NCBI GenBank assembly: GCA_028709355.1
Contig: JAQVXF010000058.1
Coordinates: 1 to 6,860, forward strand
From: Syntrophomonas sp.
GTDB taxonomy: Bacteria > Bacillota > Syntrophomonadia > Syntrophomonadales > Syntrophomonadaceae
DNA length: 6,860 nt
Direction of reading: 5' to 3'
Part shown: positions 5,979 through 6,860 of the stretch, piece by piece
Numbering within the stretch: position 1 is the first letter of the stretch
Layout: every line of letters starts with the position of its first letter
Program-made: the position numbers and the translations under genes
Notes under the pieces: model-generated
What the model was told of the DNA's origin: nothing
The model's database searches: none
What the model saw: only the letters and a program-made list of their open reading frames with translations

Positions 5979-6067
5979 AGCAACCCGAAGCCAGAACCAG
6001 GCGCTCCGCCCCACCGTGGTTCGTACTCACGATTTCCATCCTGGCTGACTCTGGTTTTAGGCCCCGG

Positions 6068-6859
6068 TCAGAAATCCAGGTTCTTGATAAATAAAGCTTG
6101 GAATTCGTCGCGGAGGGCTAGTTCAATATATGCCACCCTGGTCTGCAATCCCTCAGCTTCCTCCATCAGGCGGGGGGACAGCAGGGCCATGACCGCTCCA
6201 TCGGCGGCCGCATTGCCTATGTTCTTGATCTTGTCGACGTCCACCGGGGGAATGATACCAATATTGATGATGCTGTCCGGATCGACATAGGTGCCGAAGG
6301 CTCCTGCCAGGAAGACATACTCCAGGCGACCGGCATCGATGCCCGCCTCTTGCAGCATTATTTCGATGGCAGTCCGCAGCGCTGAACGGGCCAGTTGGAA
6401 CTGTCTCAAGTCCTCTTGGTTGAAGACCAAAAGACCATTGCCGGGCACCTCATCTTCCCCGGCCAGGAAGATCTCGTGGCCCCGTTGCCCGACTCGACTT
6501 TTAAACCAATCATCCACCTTGGCGGTAAAGGTGCCTTGCCGGTCTATGAAGCCGTTGGCCAGTAACAGAGAGACCAGGTCGATGATTCCTGAACCGCATA
6601 TTCCCCGGGGCATACCCCCGCCGATCACCCTTTTGTGCAGTTGGGCATCGCTCCAGGACATCTTGTCGACAGCCCCTATCCCGGCCCTCATTCCGCAGGT
6701 TACTGCTCCCCCCTCAAAGGCCGGCCCAGCGGCAGCGGAGGCGGTCCACATCCGCCCCTGGTGGCCCAGTACAATTTCACCATTGGTGCCGATATCGAGC
6801 AGCAGGAAGGTTTTTTGGTGGTAAGGCTTGAGCATCAATAGGCAAGCAGTAGTGTCAGC
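6068..6859 (-). CDS. RACo-like ASKHA-domain ATPase (DUF4445), C-terminal part; corrinoid protein reductive activator type
   Basis: The frame is open to the right edge, so the N-terminus is outside the window; 263 residues are visible. The part starts with ADTTACLL, which leads into LLLDIGTNGEIVLG, the phosphate-1 motif of the ASKHA (acetate kinase/Hsp70/actin) fold. Further motifs are AAAGPAFEGGAVTCGMRAG, PRGICGSGIIDLVS, a second-lobe adenosine motif VFLAGAFGTYVDP and GNAAADGAVMALLS. These are characteristic of the RACo family, where an N-terminal [2Fe-2S] ferredoxin domain delivers electrons and the C-terminal ATPase domain drives reduction of Co(II) corrinoid to the active Co(I) state in methyl-transfer systems. 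The ferredoxin domain cannot be seen here. No methyltransferase or corrinoid protein is visible; partners may lie to the right. No clear terminator follows the TGA, so read-through into the PHP operon is possible. The family call is firm; the exact partner is unknown. Confidence 0.9.
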   Translation of the reverse strand, partial: ADTTACLLMLKPYHQKTFLLLDIGTNGEIVLGHQGRMWTASAAAGPAFEGGAVTCGMRAGIGAVDKMSWSDAQLHKRVIGGGMPRGICGSGIIDLVSLLLANGFIDRQGTFTAKVDDWFKSRVGQRGHEIFLAGEDEVPGNGLLVFNQEDLRQFQLARSALRTAIEIMLQEAGIDAGRLEYVFLAGAFGTYVDPDSIINIGIIPPVDVDKIKNIGNAAADGAVMALLSPRLMEEAEGLQTRVAYIELALRDEFQALFIKNLDF

Positions 6860-6860
6860 C

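Noticed and set aside
5985..6060. Possible hairpin between the RACo-like gene and the PHP operon, using AGCCAG and CTGGCT and similar segments
   Set aside because: Pairing is short and interrupted with a large loop and no T-run, so neither a terminator nor a clear operator.

Overview
This window looks like a chromosomal segment of an anaerobic, Gram-positive-type bacterium, most likely class Clostridia (Syntrophomonadaceae or Peptococcaceae-like). The clues are a PrsA-type foldase lipoprotein, a YlbF-family protein, a clostridial-type glutamate dehydrogenase, a flavin oxidoreductase with a C-terminal cysteine cluster, and a RACo-like ASKHA ATPase of the kind that reactivates corrinoid proteins. 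This placement is inferred from the protein families. No marker gene is present. No mobile element, CRISPR array, tRNA or rRNA was seen. Layout: positions 2-691 (+) hold the C-terminal part of a nitronate monooxygenase/2-nitropropane dioxygenase-like protein cut by the left edge. It converges on a minus-strand prsA-like gene (958-1920), and a strong bidirectional terminator lies between them (742-803). A leader of about 320 bp upstream of prsA carries hairpins and, at its far end, the terminator of the next gene. That gene is a hexameric-type glutamate dehydrogenase (2239-3567, minus). It has its own sigma-A-type promoter overlapped by a cluster of ATAGAT half-sites, which is the most interesting regulatory structure in the window. 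Upstream of gdh is a compact minus-strand operon, read right to left: a PHP-domain phosphatase of the histidinol-phosphatase type (5157-5927, TTG start), a CaCA-family cation antiporter (4121-5134), and a small YlbF-family protein (3757-4101). The gaps between them are about 20 bases, and a good promoter lies directly before the PHP gene (5950-5978). The right edge (6068-6859, minus) holds the C-terminal ATPase domain of a RACo-like protein whose N-terminus lies outside the window. Functional links: glutamate dehydrogenase joins ammonium assimilation or glutamate breakdown to central metabolism, PrsA folds exported proteins, and YlbF relatives affect RNA processing and development. The antiporter moves cations, and the RACo-like protein suggests corrinoid-dependent methyl transfer elsewhere in the genome. 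The genes look mostly like ordinary housekeeping or accessory metabolism. I see no convincing new multi-gene system. The points worth a second look are regulatory architecture, start-site corrections and some atypical motif residues.
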